Part shown: positions 25,192-34,445 of the stretch, in pieces
Layout: each line of letters begins with the position of its first letter
How positions within the stretch are numbered: the stretch's first letter is position 1
Assembly (NCBI GenBank): GCA_964352215.1
Contig: CAYGRE010000002.1
Span: forward strand, 62,001 to 126,000
DNA length: 64,000 bases
From: CAWUKT01 sp964352215
GTDB taxonomy: Bacteria > Bacteroidota > Bacteroidia > J057 > JADKCL01
Direction of reading: 5' to 3'
Translations under genes and position numbers: made by a program
The notes under the pieces: generated by a model
Databases searched by the model: none
What the model was told of the DNA's origin: nothing
The model's input: only the letters and a program-made list of their open reading frames with translations

Positions 25192-25223
25192 CTTGAAGCC
25201 ATGCAACCGGGGTGATATGTTTG
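25192..25223 (+). promoter_or_regulatory. candidate promoter (TTG-N20-TATGTTTG)
   Basis: TATGTTTG at 25216-25223 matches TAnnTTTG, with a TTG at 25193-25195 spaced 20 bp upstream. Transcription would start about 30 bp before the ATG at 25258. Confidence 0.5.
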
Positions 25224-25257
25224 TAATATTGAACTGAACACAATAACCCAATCCAAT

Positions 25258-25659
25258 ATGACCGAAGACACCAATGAATATCCGCTGTTTATCACGCACC
25301 TCCACAACGATACCGGCAATTCGCTTGCCGTCAATTTCCCTGCCATTGCTTTGAGCGATGGAGAAATCAGTCGGATTGTGGCACTGCCTTATATTCCATC
25401 CAGAAATCCAGATGCGTCGGAGATGCTGGCCCTGTCCGTGAATGTAGCCGGAGAGGAACAGAACCTGTATTTAAGTTACGATTATACAGATAGCATTCCT
25501 CCTATTTTCACCCTCTGCCAGATAGATAACAATGGTTCTCTTTCCACGGTGGAAATGTCAGGCACCTTCGAGAATGGAGGGGTTGTGCTGAACTTCGTTT
25601 TGGATGGCGGGATACTGATAATCGGAACCGTTGAAGTGGATATTGACCCAACTCGCTAG
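25258..25659 (+). CDS. small beta-rich protein of unknown function
   Basis: 133 residues, acidic, no signal peptide or membrane segment. Predicted strands alternate through the length: 'LFITHLHNDTGNSLAVNF', 'LALSVNVAGEEQNLYLSYDY', 'STVEMSGTFENGGVVLNFVL' and 'GILIIGTVEVDIDPTR'. This suggests a single beta-sandwich or barrel. No family is recognised. It has its own promoter-like element and a downstream terminator at 25698. It is convergent with the eCIS-cargo-like gene, so the two 3' ends share a hairpin-rich spacer. Confidence 0.65.
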   Translation: MTEDTNEYPLFITHLHNDTGNSLAVNFPAIALSDGEISRIVALPYIPSRNPDASEMLALSVNVAGEEQNLYLSYDYTDSIPPIFTLCQIDNNGSLSTVEMSGTFENGGVVLNFVLDGGILIIGTVEVDIDPTR

Positions 25660-25697
25660 TAGGAATTTACCAATCTTTTAGGGCTTTTATTTATGAA

Positions 25698-25731
25698 GAG
25701 AGGCTGTCTTTTGGGGATAGCCTCTTCTTTT
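25698..25731 (+). terminator. rho-independent terminator of the gene at 25258
   Basis: An 11-pair stem with two G-U pairs joins 25698-25708 (ending GGCTGTC) and 25716-25726 (GATAGCC...), with a 7-nt loop and a T-rich 3' tract (CTTTTGTT). Confidence 0.65.
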
Positions 25732-25744
25732 GTTGGATATATTA

Positions 25745-25809
25745 TTGAGCAATAAAGGAGGCTACCATTTTGAGATAGCCTCCTCTTTTGGGGTAATCTT
25801 ATTGCTCAA
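25745..25809. repeat. long inverted repeat including a gene's 3' end
   Basis: A continuous 20-nt arm at 25745-25764 (TTGAGCAATAA then AGGAGGCTA) pairs with a split arm: TAGCCTCCT at 25776-25784 and TTATTGCTCAA at 25799-25809, with 14 bases bulged out. The last segment is the end of the minus-strand gene, including its TAA stop. On the minus strand the inner stem is followed by TTTATT, so it can act as that gene's terminator. Confidence 0.75.
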
Positions 25810-26611
25810 CAGTTGCTTGGGAGAGGGTAGTGGTTGCCCCATTAATTGTCACGTTATAGTCGGTGCCATCCCATGCTACGGTTGTTGGATTCAATCCTTT
25901 ATCATCCCCGGCCAAGTGGTTCACACTCATTTCGTATTCACAATCTACCTTTCCACTCCCGTTGGAGTGCTTTTCCACAGCCCCCAGTTCTGAGACGTTG
26001 CCAGCTACTGCCGGACTCTTAGCTGTGTTCTTGGAAATGAGTGACCATTCTGATCCGGCAGTTTTAACTTTTGCATCTGAGGCAATACTTTGGTAGGTGA
26101 TGGCTTTTAATGCATTTGTGGATTTATTGCCTACCCCTATACTTTGCACTTTTGCGGCTTCCGGAAATTTATCCTTAGGAATTACAGTATGGGTAGAGGT
26201 GTAACTTTGCCAACCTCTGTACTTCCTCGCCACCAACTGAGCCGCGGCAAGTTCTGGACTGGCTTCCGCATGCAGGTGTTTCTTAGAGAAGCCCCCTTGA
26301 GGAGTCAGTTTCGCGTAAGCGGTTTTCAATTGCAGGGGACCACTGGTCAACTGTACCGGAGCCGCAGACCGCATCTGCCCCGCTTGCCCGCTTCTTTGGT
26401 TGGCCGCTGATTGTAGCTGCATCAATTGCCCCACTTGTGCACTCTGGTTGGCTGCACCTTGAAATGCCTGCAATTGCTTTACCTGAGGACTCCCGTCAGC
26501 TGCCTGCTGCATTTGAGATTGACCTCCCTCATTTGTATGCTCTGTTTCAGCACCTATTTGCTGTTCCTGGTGAGAATTCGTGGCTTGAACTTGCTGATTT
26601 TCCATATCCAT
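25799..26611 (-). CDS. eCIS/DUF4157-type cargo-like protein
   Basis: 270 residues. Residues 1-110 are disordered, Gln/Ala/Ser-rich, with repeated 'QVKQLQAFQGAANQSAQ' and 'QLMQLQSAANQ' words and then 'AAPVQLTSGPLQLK'. This kind of leader precedes DUF4157 and other domains in Bacteroidota proteins associated with extracellular contractile injection systems. DUF4157 itself (an HExxH peptidase) is absent. The C-terminal domain (about 120-270) contains 'LVARKYRGWQSYTSTHTVIP' and 'VDCEYEMSVNHLAGDDKG', which match no family I know. No Sec signal is present, consistent with loading into an injection particle, but no such machinery lies in this window. Whether it is toxic is unknown. Confidence 0.7.
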   Translation of the reverse strand: MDMENQQVQATNSHQEQQIGAETEHTNEGGQSQMQQAADGSPQVKQLQAFQGAANQSAQVGQLMQLQSAANQRSGQAGQMRSAAPVQLTSGPLQLKTAYAKLTPQGGFSKKHLHAEASPELAAAQLVARKYRGWQSYTSTHTVIPKDKFPEAAKVQSIGVGNKSTNALKAITYQSIASDAKVKTAGSEWSLISKNTAKSPAVAGNVSELGAVEKHSNGSGKVDCEYEMSVNHLAGDDKGLNPTTVAWDGTDYNVTINGATTTLSQATVEQ

Positions 26612-26817
26612 TGACTTATTGGGCTGATAATCTCGATGGTATAAAAGTCAATAGATATGCCCCCGGATGGAAACCAATACTTGCCAGATAAATTACAATC
26701 CAAACTCTTATTTGGGATTCGTATTACTTCCTGAATACGTGGCTCTGCAACCTGAAGTACGATTCAATGGTTGAGAAGCAAGGAAAAAAGAATGGGAATA
26801 TTTGGGAAACAAGGTAC

Positions 26818-26845
26818 AAAAAAAGCCTCCCCTATTCGGGAAGGC
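26818..26845 (-). terminator. rho-independent terminator of the gene at 26886
   Basis: On the minus strand an 8-bp stem (GCCTTCCC / GGGGAGGC, one G-U pair) with a 5-nt loop is followed directly by T7. It lies 40 bp after the stop codon at 26886. Confidence 0.85.
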
Positions 26846-26885
26846 ATTGTCCTAATATCCACATACTTGAAACACTAAATTATCA

Positions 26886-27275
26886 TTAATGTTTGATATT
26901 TTCCCAACCTTCCTCCATATCCTTTATGATTGTCTCCAATTGGACGATCTTATTGTGTAAATCTTGTTGTTTTTCTACCTCAGCTTTTAACCGCTGATTC
27001 TCCTGAATCAATTTCCGCGCTTCATATTCCAACTCATCCTCTCCGATCACTGACAGTGCGTTAACATTCAAATCAGCCCGAAATTGATCGTCGTTTAGAA
27101 AATTGACAGCTTCAGCTACCTCCGCTGCCTGTGCCGAACTTGCTGTGTCGTACTCTCCCCTCATCAAGCCCTGTGCATCCACAGGGGCCGCACAAAACAG
27201 CACGATCAGCATGGCTAAAACAGGCAAAGTGAACTTCGCGATCAAGGAGTTATAGTATGGATGTGGTTGGTTCAT
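26886..27275 (-). CDS. small exported coiled-coil protein
   Basis: 129 residues from the ATG at 27275. A signal peptide occupies about 1-35 ('FTLPVLAMLIVLFCAAPVDA'). The mature part has an acidic Ala-rich helix ('SSAQAAEVAEAVNFLNDDQF') and a C-terminal coiled coil from about 80 ('ARKLIQENQRLKAEVEKQQD' to 'ETIIKDMEEGWENI'). Probably periplasmic and oligomeric. No family is recognised. A strong terminator ends the transcript before the cargo-like gene downstream, so the two need not be linked. Confidence 0.65.
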   Translation of the reverse strand: MNQPHPYYNSLIAKFTLPVLAMLIVLFCAAPVDAQGLMRGEYDTASSAQAAEVAEAVNFLNDDQFRADLNVNALSVIGEDELEYEARKLIQENQRLKAEVEKQQDLHNKIVQLETIIKDMEEGWENIKH

Positions 27276-27466
27276 GCTCAAATGAACGAAAACCTAGCGA
27301 TGAGGAGCGTAGGTTTTCAGTAAGTACCAGCTCCTATTCAGTAAATGGATCGTATTGGGAAGTGAAGGGATTGCCTGTTTTCCGGAATCGAAGCTTGTTA
27401 TACATACTGAAAAAGCTGCCCCCATGGTTAGGAGACAGCCTCTTCAGTTATGAGAAAGAATTCAAT

Positions 27467-30400
27467 CTATTTGAGCGGTTCGATCAACAGTGAACGGCTA
27501 ACCAAGTTCCCTTTCCCTTGTAACATCAGATAATAAACTGCGGTCGGCAATGGTGGCAAAGTCACTTCAATCTGAGAGTCGGCCGGCCAATTCCCCTCCT
27601 GACTGAAGACCAGTTTCCCATAATTGTCGTACAGGCGAATGGTTTCAATTTCCATTCCCTTGGAGTCAATATGGAACAATCCTTGGTTGGGATTGGGGTA
27701 AACCACAGGCTCCGCAGTCAAAGGGTTCTCTACGCCAATGATCACAATCTGTACCGACTGGCAGGTACTGTCACTCCCGCAATCGTTATAGGCTGTCTGG
27801 CAAATGATATAGGTACCACTCGCGGTATAGGTATGGGTAGGATTGGATTGACTGCTTCCGTTCGAATCGCCAAAGTCCCAGGAAACCGAATCTGAACCGA
27901 GAGAAATATCCGTCAAATTGATGGTTCCCTGATTCGCGGCAAAGAAGAACCCGGAAACGGGAAGTGGCAGACCAGTAATCTGGATTTGGTCCGTTGCGGT
28001 ACAATTGTTGCCATCGGTAACGGTCAGGGAGTAAACCTGATTTCCAGAGACAGTTGCAATTGGATTTCCTGAGGTAGGATTGCTGAGACCAGTTGTAGGG
28101 GACCAGGCATAAACATAAGCTCCAAACCCGCCACTTGCAGAAGGGGTGCTCCCAAGGATAAGTGCTCCATTCACACAGACAGCAGAATCTTCACCCGCAT
28201 TTGCAAACAAAGCCGGATTCAGATTTATTACGACCGAGTCGGTCATCTGGCAGCCTGCCGCATCCTGTACGGTTAGCAGATAAACATTTGCTGCCAGTGG
28301 ACTCGCCACCGGATTGGGCAAATTGGTTCCTGAAAGACCCGTAGCAGGCGTCCATGAATAGCTGAATCCTCCGCTGCCCCCGGAGGCAGTAGGATTACCA
28401 CCCAGGGAAACCGTTTCTCCAGGGCACAATACCGTATCCCCTCCAGCCTCCGCAAAAATCTGAGGATTTACGGTTACCGTGCTACTGTCTGCGGCCTGGC
28501 AACCAGCACTGTCGGTAACAGTCAGAACATAGGTTCCTCCTGAACCAGGTCCGGCCATGGGATTTGCAATGGATGGATTGCTCAATCCGGCCCCTGTCCA
28601 GGAATAAGTATACGTTCCCTGACTTCCTGAAGCAGATGGGGAGCCCCCGAGGGCAACACTGTCTACCCCAAAGCACAGGCTTTGATTGGGTCCTGCATTG
28701 ACTAACAAGGGGGAGAGAATCGAGACCGAAATCGCATTTGAGGTGTCGGGACAAACACCAGCGTTGCTCAGAATGGCCTGATAGGAGCCCGAATTGGGGG
28801 CGGTTAAGTTACTGTTTGTTCCTCCGGTAAGAGGAATACCATTGAGCAACCATTGAATGTCAAGGCTACCGGGAGAACTTACTTGCAATGACGCAGTGCC
28901 CCCATTGCAGACAATCGTCGGTCCATTTGCCGTGATGGATGCACTGATCGCAGGGAGCACATTGACAGCCAGGACTGCGGAAGTATCCGGGCAGTTTGGA
29001 GGGTCACTGAATACTACCTGGTAATTACCAGATGAGGTTGCAAAATAGTTCGGGTTGGTAGCACCAGTGAGAGGGCTGCCATTCAGCAACCATTGTAGGT
29101 CAAGTCCTGAACTATTGGGGGCGGTTAATTCGAGGCTGTCATTGCCGCAGATGGTCGGACTGCCATTGGAGGCGATGGCCGCATTGAGCGGAGGAAGAAT
29201 CATGACGGAGGTGGCGACCGAGGTATCTGAGCAGGAAGCTCCTGCATCAAATACCACCCGATACAGCCCGGAAGTGGTGGCTGACAGGGTGGAGTCAGTT
29301 GCCCCTGAAAGAGGGGAACCATTGAGGAGCCATTGAATATTGAGCCCCAGCCCTCCTCCAGCTACCAACTGAACGCTGTCCCCGGCACAGGCAGTCGTGC
29401 TACCTACCGTTGTGACCACCGGATTGTTGCTTGGCTGGATCATTACCGGAACATCATATACATTTCCACAACCGTTGACATTGCAGCCCTGCACTGATAT
29501 GCTGTAAGGTCCAGTAGGGAACCAGTCAACCGTCACAGAATCAGTTCCCTGCCCTGCCACAATCACCCCTCCGGTAACCGACCAATTATAGGTCTCACCG
29601 GGCGTTGGTAGCGTCGAGTAACCTATTCCGCTCAGACCTTGACTGGCACAAAATACAAGTGGCCCATTGATCTGGTTGAGCACCGGAACCAGACTGGTGT
29701 CCACCCAGACAACGGTGGTAAAAGTCGACCCCCAAATATTTTCAGCGTCCCGGTGGCGTACATTGAGGGTGTGAGGTCCAAGAGACAACGAAAATGTTTG
29801 CAGGCTGTCCACGAGGGTTTCCAGTGCTTCTTCGAAATTTCCGTCGGCCGCAAACAGAGGAATACCATTGCCAACTCCTGGGTCAACATCCCAAAAGACC
29901 TCACCGGCAAGTGTAATTCTATCAGAAGCAAAAGCCGTATCTACTACCGAAACCACCGTGGTAAACAGACTACTCCATTGTCCATTGTCATCCCTGGTCC
30001 GGGCATTAAAAGTGTGAGGCCCAATCGCGGAAGGCAAATTGGGGGCGACCAATAGCTGTTCCAAGGCTTCATCAAAGTTGCCATCAAAGGCAAGCAGCGG
30101 AGTTGCAAGCCCTTGTCCGGGGTCATTGTCCCAGAAGTATTCCGCAGTGCTGAGTCCGGGGAGGTCTACGAAACTGGTATCGATCACCGAAACCACGGTT
30201 GAAAATGTAGGCCCCCAGGTGCTCAGGCTGTCTCGGATCCTGACGCTGAAGCGCTGCGACCCGAGTCCCGGCAAGGCGATATTACTGCCTAAAACCTGTT
30301 CTACGGATTCATTGAAATTGCCATCAAAGGCAATCAATGGTGTTCCGTTACCAGGTCCTGGATCGGTATTCCAAAAATACTCCGCCTCGCTCAAGGCCGG

Positions 30401-30967
30401 AAGGGAGGCACTGGCCAGGGTTTCAATCGAGATTACGGTGGTAAAGGTCACTCCCCAGGTATTGAGACTGTCCCGGATTCGAATGTTGAAAGTATGGTTC
30501 CCTGAAGCAGGCAGGCTCAGGTTGTTGGCAAATACCACTTCAAATGCCTCGTTGAAATTACCGTCGAAAGCAAGAAGAGGGATCCCATTGCCCTGTCCCG
30601 GGTCCGTATCCCAAAAGTACTCAGCTTCCGTCAGTTGGGGAATCATCTGGGTTGGACTGGACGCAATGGCAACAACGGTTGTATAGACCGGTCCCCAGGC
30701 GTTAAGGGCATCTTTGAGCCGCACGTTGAAAGTATGGTTACCTGCTGATGGCAAAGTGACTGAATTCGCAAAGGCGGCTTCAATCGCTTCATCAAAGTTC
30801 CCATCTGAAGCAGAGAGGGGAATGGCGTTTCCTACACCGGGGTCGCTGTCCCAGAAGTACTCCGCCTCCATGACCGTCTGGCTGAAGGCGGCCTGGCCTC
30901 CCAACCAGCATATTCCGAGGAAAAGCAGGACGCTGATCCGTATCATTGAATGGATTGGATTGTGCAT
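27467..30967 (-). CDS. large T9SS-secreted repeat/PKD adhesin-like protein
   Basis: 1166 residues from the ATG at 30967; signal peptide 1-30. Five modules of exactly 80 residues begin at 35, 115, 195, 275 and about 355. Each opens with 'AEYFWDxDPGxGN' and carries 'DGNFxEA' and an 'R-x-R-D-x-x-x-x-W' strand. Next come three Ig-like modules (about 520-760, with 'IQWLLNGSPL') and three 'AG-x-x-x-x-x-C' modules with 'YSWTPATGLS' strands (about 760-1000). A PKD domain follows ('SVSWDFGDSNGSSQSNPTHT', about 1010-1075), then a type A T9SS domain ('VYPNPNQGLFHIDSKG' to the end). Probably a surface adhesin or sheath protein. It directly follows the beta-helix gene, forming a pair. Confidence 0.88.
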   Translation of the reverse strand: MHNPIHSMIRISVLLFLGICWLGGQAAFSQTVMEAEYFWDSDPGVGNAIPLSASDGNFDEAIEAAFANSVTLPSAGNHTFNVRLKDALNAWGPVYTTVVAIASSPTQMIPQLTEAEYFWDTDPGQGNGIPLLAFDGNFNEAFEVVFANNLSLPASGNHTFNIRIRDSLNTWGVTFTTVISIETLASASLPALSEAEYFWNTDPGPGNGTPLIAFDGNFNESVEQVLGSNIALPGLGSQRFSVRIRDSLSTWGPTFSTVVSVIDTSFVDLPGLSTAEYFWDNDPGQGLATPLLAFDGNFDEALEQLLVAPNLPSAIGPHTFNARTRDDNGQWSSLFTTVVSVVDTAFASDRITLAGEVFWDVDPGVGNGIPLFAADGNFEEALETLVDSLQTFSLSLGPHTLNVRHRDAENIWGSTFTTVVWVDTSLVPVLNQINGPLVFCASQGLSGIGYSTLPTPGETYNWSVTGGVIVAGQGTDSVTVDWFPTGPYSISVQGCNVNGCGNVYDVPVMIQPSNNPVVTTVGSTTACAGDSVQLVAGGGLGLNIQWLLNGSPLSGATDSTLSATTSGLYRVVFDAGASCSDTSVATSVMILPPLNAAIASNGSPTICGNDSLELTAPNSSGLDLQWLLNGSPLTGATNPNYFATSSGNYQVVFSDPPNCPDTSAVLAVNVLPAISASITANGPTIVCNGGTASLQVSSPGSLDIQWLLNGIPLTGGTNSNLTAPNSGSYQAILSNAGVCPDTSNAISVSILSPLLVNAGPNQSLCFGVDSVALGGSPSASGSQGTYTYSWTGAGLSNPSIANPMAGPGSGGTYVLTVTDSAGCQAADSSTVTVNPQIFAEAGGDTVLCPGETVSLGGNPTASGGSGGFSYSWTPATGLSGTNLPNPVASPLAANVYLLTVQDAAGCQMTDSVVINLNPALFANAGEDSAVCVNGALILGSTPSASGGFGAYVYAWSPTTGLSNPTSGNPIATVSGNQVYSLTVTDGNNCTATDQIQITGLPLPVSGFFFAANQGTINLTDISLGSDSVSWDFGDSNGSSQSNPTHTYTASGTYIICQTAYNDCGSDSTCQSVQIVIIGVENPLTAEPVVYPNPNQGLFHIDSKGMEIETIRLYDNYGKLVFSQEGNWPADSQIEVTLPPLPTAVYYLMLQGKGNLVSRSLLIEPLK

Positions 30968-30984
30968 GTTACTGAGAGTTAAAA

Positions 30985-32238
30985 TCAACGGTCGTAACCC
31001 TCAGAAGTAACGTTCAGCGTTGAACCTTGGAGAACGGTGCGGGGTGTTTCTACGTGAAAGATAACGGGAGAGGCAGTGATAGAGTAATTGGTGAAATTGA
31101 AGGAGCCTCCGTAGCAGCCAGGGTCATTGCGCGAGAGATCGTGGTCGATATAGTCATTACCGGGATGGCCTCCGTCTTGAATGTTCGTACCTGATGGAAC
31201 CCCCTGCGCACTTAAAGTGAAAGAAGTTACTACGTTTAACCCAACAGGGATATTCTGAAAGGCAAAGTCATTACCAGAAACATGGTTGTAAGCAGCAAAG
31301 AAACCAATGTTTGCACTACCCCCGAGACTTATACCGTAAGTAGTAGGAGAAGACCCACCTGAAAAAGCTACCGCATTGTTCAGAACATTGATGGTTGCAT
31401 TTGAGGCATTCAGGGAAGTGATATTGATACCATAAATGGTCGTAAAGTTGGAGAATCCTGTGGTATACACAGAATTGTTCTCAATCGTATTGACCTCAAC
31501 CGACGAGTTTTTTACGCTAACAATGCTGAGTGCAGAACCGCTGGAGGAGCTTGTGCGTCGAATATTGTTATTGGCGATGCGAAAGAAATAATTAGAGCTG
31601 GCCCATGACATATCATTACAGGTATTCCCAATGACATCGAAAACTTCATTTCCAGGAATCCCATCATTTCCAAATCCAATTGATGCATCGGTTTGGTTCC
31701 CGTAAATATTTCCATAAGAAATGCCGATGGTCCCATCGAAACCCGAGGCACCGGATATTACTCGGTTGGAAGCAACCGTCATATCGTAATTGTTCACCTG
31801 GAACTCGATGTCACCGGTGATTTCACAGCCAGCAATCTCCACCTTGGTCCTTACGCCCGCGGGAGCTGCTGAAGTCGCCCGAATATCACCACCAAGGTTT
31901 TCCATCCCTATGATTCGGACTTCTTTCCCTGAAGAGGGAGGAGAAACAGTCCATGTCCCCAGCACCAGAAATCGAACCCCATCAATGGCAGGGAGAAAAG
32001 TCAGGCTTTTACCAACGGTAACCGCCTCCTGCCAGGGCAGCCCACCTGCCCGGTTGAAGATGATGATGCGGTCCCCGTCACTTGACGCGTTAACCGCGCT
32101 GGTAATGCTTTGAAAAGTTCCGGTAGGCCCCAGCTCCTGGACAATCCGATCGACAGCTTTTGACGAGGAAGAAGAAATGAAAATGAAGATTATGCACAAT
32201 AATCCGATGTTTAAGAAAGTAAGGATCAGCTTTTTCAT
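30985..32238 (-). CDS. exported right-handed beta-helix protein
   Basis: 417 residues with signal peptide 1-29 ('LILTFLNIGLLCIIFIFI'). The start of the mature part, 'QELGPTGTFQSITSAVNASS', is the typical opening of pectate-lyase-like beta-helices. Stacked Asn-rich coils then follow ('IYGNQTD', 'VIGNTCND', 'IANNNIRRTS', 'VNTIENNSVY', 'INVLNNAVAF', 'AYNHVSGND'). No lyase catalytic Arg/Asp set is evident, so binding or structural use is likely. The C-terminus ends 'LNVTSEGYDR' without a T9SS domain. The repeat protein starts 17 bp after its stop; the two are probably co-expressed and may act together at the cell surface. Confidence 0.8.
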   Translation of the reverse strand: MKKLILTFLNIGLLCIIFIFISSSSSKAVDRIVQELGPTGTFQSITSAVNASSDGDRIIIFNRAGGLPWQEAVTVGKSLTFLPAIDGVRFLVLGTWTVSPPSSGKEVRIIGMENLGGDIRATSAAPAGVRTKVEIAGCEITGDIEFQVNNYDMTVASNRVISGASGFDGTIGISYGNIYGNQTDASIGFGNDGIPGNEVFDVIGNTCNDMSWASSNYFFRIANNNIRRTSSSSGSALSIVSVKNSSVEVNTIENNSVYTTGFSNFTTIYGINITSLNASNATINVLNNAVAFSGGSSPTTYGISLGGSANIGFFAAYNHVSGNDFAFQNIPVGLNVVTSFTLSAQGVPSGTNIQDGGHPGNDYIDHDLSRNDPGCYGGSFNFTNYSITASPVIFHVETPRTVLQGSTLNVTSEGYDR

Positions 32239-32435
32239 GATAGTGTCTATTGGTATTATGTTGATTTAGTCAAGGAAGATTTGATGTATGATTCTCCGTT
32301 GAGCACACAGATATCTATTAATCGAATGAATACCAACAGATACCTGCCAGCAGGTTGCGCCCGAAAGCAAATAAAGGTGAAGCGGGTTAACTTCACGGTG
32401 GACAAATGGGGGACATGACCCAATTGGCCTAATAA

Positions 32436-34379
32436 TCAGACGGATAGACGCGTGACAAATTCAGATAAATCTGAATCTCCCGGCAGTGCCAACTTCTTTT
32501 TCAATCGGTGCTTGGCCTTTTTAACTCCTTCAGATGTGATGTTAAGCACCTCAGCTATTTCTTTGTTGGAAAGACCCAATCGAATCAGTGCTGCCATCCG
32601 AAGATCATTCTTGGTCAGGTTGTTTTCCTGTGGTTTCAGTCCTTCAAAAAACCCTTTGTAGACCATCTCAAATTCGATGACAAATTGCATCCAATCTTGG
32701 TTGGAATTGATTCGCTCATGCAGCTTATCAGCAAATGTCCCCTGACTCACGGATTCCTGAAAATCAGATTCAAGGCGTTGGAGGAGCTCGTCTTTTTCCG
32801 TAATCTGCTTCAATGCCAAGGCAAGACGCCTCTGAACTTGTGCCCGCTCTGCTTTTTCTCTTCGGTTCTCTGCCTCTGAAACCATCAATTGCCGCTTGCG
32901 GGATTGGTTGCGTATGTATAGTATGATTACCATTCCCACCAACAGGAGGGTGACCAGCAGGCCGATTGCCGCAAAGCTCAAACGTTGATTTCTACGCTTT
33001 TCCGTTTCCGCCAGCAATTCCAATTCCAGGCGTTGGTTTTCCTCCTCTTTGAGCTGGGTCTCGTACTTGATCCTCAAGCGTTCAGTCTCTTTTCTGACTT
33101 CCTGGGAGGCAATCGAATCTTTTATGGCGATATGCTCCTCGTAATAATACAAAGCTGAATCCGCCCCTCCCACCTCTTTGAAGGACTGTGCCAGCGCCAG
33201 GTATACGTCTTTTTTCAGGTCTGGCACCTGAAGTGCTTCTGCAGTAGCCTTTGCTTCACTCAAATATCGAAAGGCCTTTTTTGTGCCACCACTTTTAAGG
33301 CTTACCTCTGCCATTCCAATCTGGGAAAGGCACAAGCCATAGGCATCACCAATCCGCCTAAATTCTGAATAACTGGCCTCAGCATAAAGCCGGGCACTGT
33401 CCATCGGCCCGGTTTGAATGTAAATATGGGCCAGGTTGCCACTCGCATTGGCCAGGAGACGCGGCAAACCGATTTCCCGGGCGATGGATGCCGAGCGTCG
33501 AAAACAAAACTCTGCTGAGTCAAGCTCCTCCAACCTTAGATATATCAGCCCAAGATTATTTGAATAATTGGCGAGCATGGCCTGATCCGGAAAAGCTTCC
33601 AGGGTTTGAAAAGCACGTCGGTAGTACCGGACTGCCTCCCGCTGCTTTCCCTGTACCGAAAACAAATCCGCCATCTGGGTCAAAGTTTGAGCTTGACCAG
33701 GGATATCTCCGAGCAAGGCATACAACCTTAAGGAATGATCCATCTGAGACATGGCAGATTCGTAACGAGACAAATAAAGTTGGAATTGAGCTTCGAGATA
33801 GTGAAAGCCCGCTTTGCGTCGATAGAGAACTGTATCTGGTTCCGAACCGAAAATCTCCCAACCCAGGTCCAGGTAATATCGGGTGGAGTCTGTTTGATGT
33901 AAACGAAGGTGGCTCTGGGCCAACATTTGATTCAGCAGAATGTGTTCTTCGATCTTGGCGGAGGGAGTTACGTCTCTGGCCCTTCTCAGGCAATCCAGGG
34001 AGGAATCTTGTTCGTGGATTCGTTGAAAAATACTGCTTCGGTAGCGCAATCCCCTTCCTTTTCGGGCTGGATCAGCTGTCAGGGCGAGCCCCTTCTTGTT
34101 TGCAAGCAGAGCCGTATCCAGCTGACCTACCCGCAGCATGAACAATCCCTTGTTGAGCCAAAACTGGGCTTTCTCCTCCAGATCTATTGCGACTTCCTTT
34201 TGACGCTCTAAATGCATCCAGGCCTTCTCGGCATCCTGGTTTAGATAGTAGGCAAATAACGAGTCTGAATATGCGAATTCCGCAGATTGGCTGTGCACCT
34301 GCTCAAAAGGAAACACCAAAACTTGCGCCAGGAAAAGAAGTCGTATAAAATAACGCATAGGCAAAAATATTTGCTTCAT
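32436..34379 (-). CDS. TPR - transmembrane - LuxR-type HTH regulator
   Basis: 647 residues from the ATG at 34379. A signal-like N-terminus (1-31) is followed by a TPR domain (about 60-400, for example 'GQAQTLTQMADLFSVQGKQR' and 'ANYSNNLGLIYLRLEELDSA'). A membrane helix lies near 460-482 ('LSFAAIGLLVTLLLVGMVII'), then a coiled coil, then a C-terminal LuxR/GerE-type helix-turn-helix about 590-640 ('RLGLSNKEIAEVLNITSEGV' followed by 'KKAKHRLKKKL'). The layout implies a periplasmic sensing TPR domain coupled to cytoplasmic DNA binding without phosphorelay, a known Bacteroidota design. It lies 197 bp upstream of the beta-helix gene on the same strand and may control that pair. Confidence 0.88.
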   Translation of the reverse strand: MKQIFLPMRYFIRLLFLAQVLVFPFEQVHSQSAEFAYSDSLFAYYLNQDAEKAWMHLERQKEVAIDLEEKAQFWLNKGLFMLRVGQLDTALLANKKGLALTADPARKGRGLRYRSSIFQRIHEQDSSLDCLRRARDVTPSAKIEEHILLNQMLAQSHLRLHQTDSTRYYLDLGWEIFGSEPDTVLYRRKAGFHYLEAQFQLYLSRYESAMSQMDHSLRLYALLGDIPGQAQTLTQMADLFSVQGKQREAVRYYRRAFQTLEAFPDQAMLANYSNNLGLIYLRLEELDSAEFCFRRSASIAREIGLPRLLANASGNLAHIYIQTGPMDSARLYAEASYSEFRRIGDAYGLCLSQIGMAEVSLKSGGTKKAFRYLSEAKATAEALQVPDLKKDVYLALAQSFKEVGGADSALYYYEEHIAIKDSIASQEVRKETERLRIKYETQLKEEENQRLELELLAETEKRRNQRLSFAAIGLLVTLLLVGMVIILYIRNQSRKRQLMVSEAENRREKAERAQVQRRLALALKQITEKDELLQRLESDFQESVSQGTFADKLHERINSNQDWMQFVIEFEMVYKGFFEGLKPQENNLTKNDLRMAALIRLGLSNKEIAEVLNITSEGVKKAKHRLKKKLALPGDSDLSEFVTRLSV

Positions 34380-34445
34380 GGTTAGCAATAACTATTCCTA
34401 TCCGGGAAATAGTTCTCCGACAAGATAATTGTATTTCGCTAAAAT

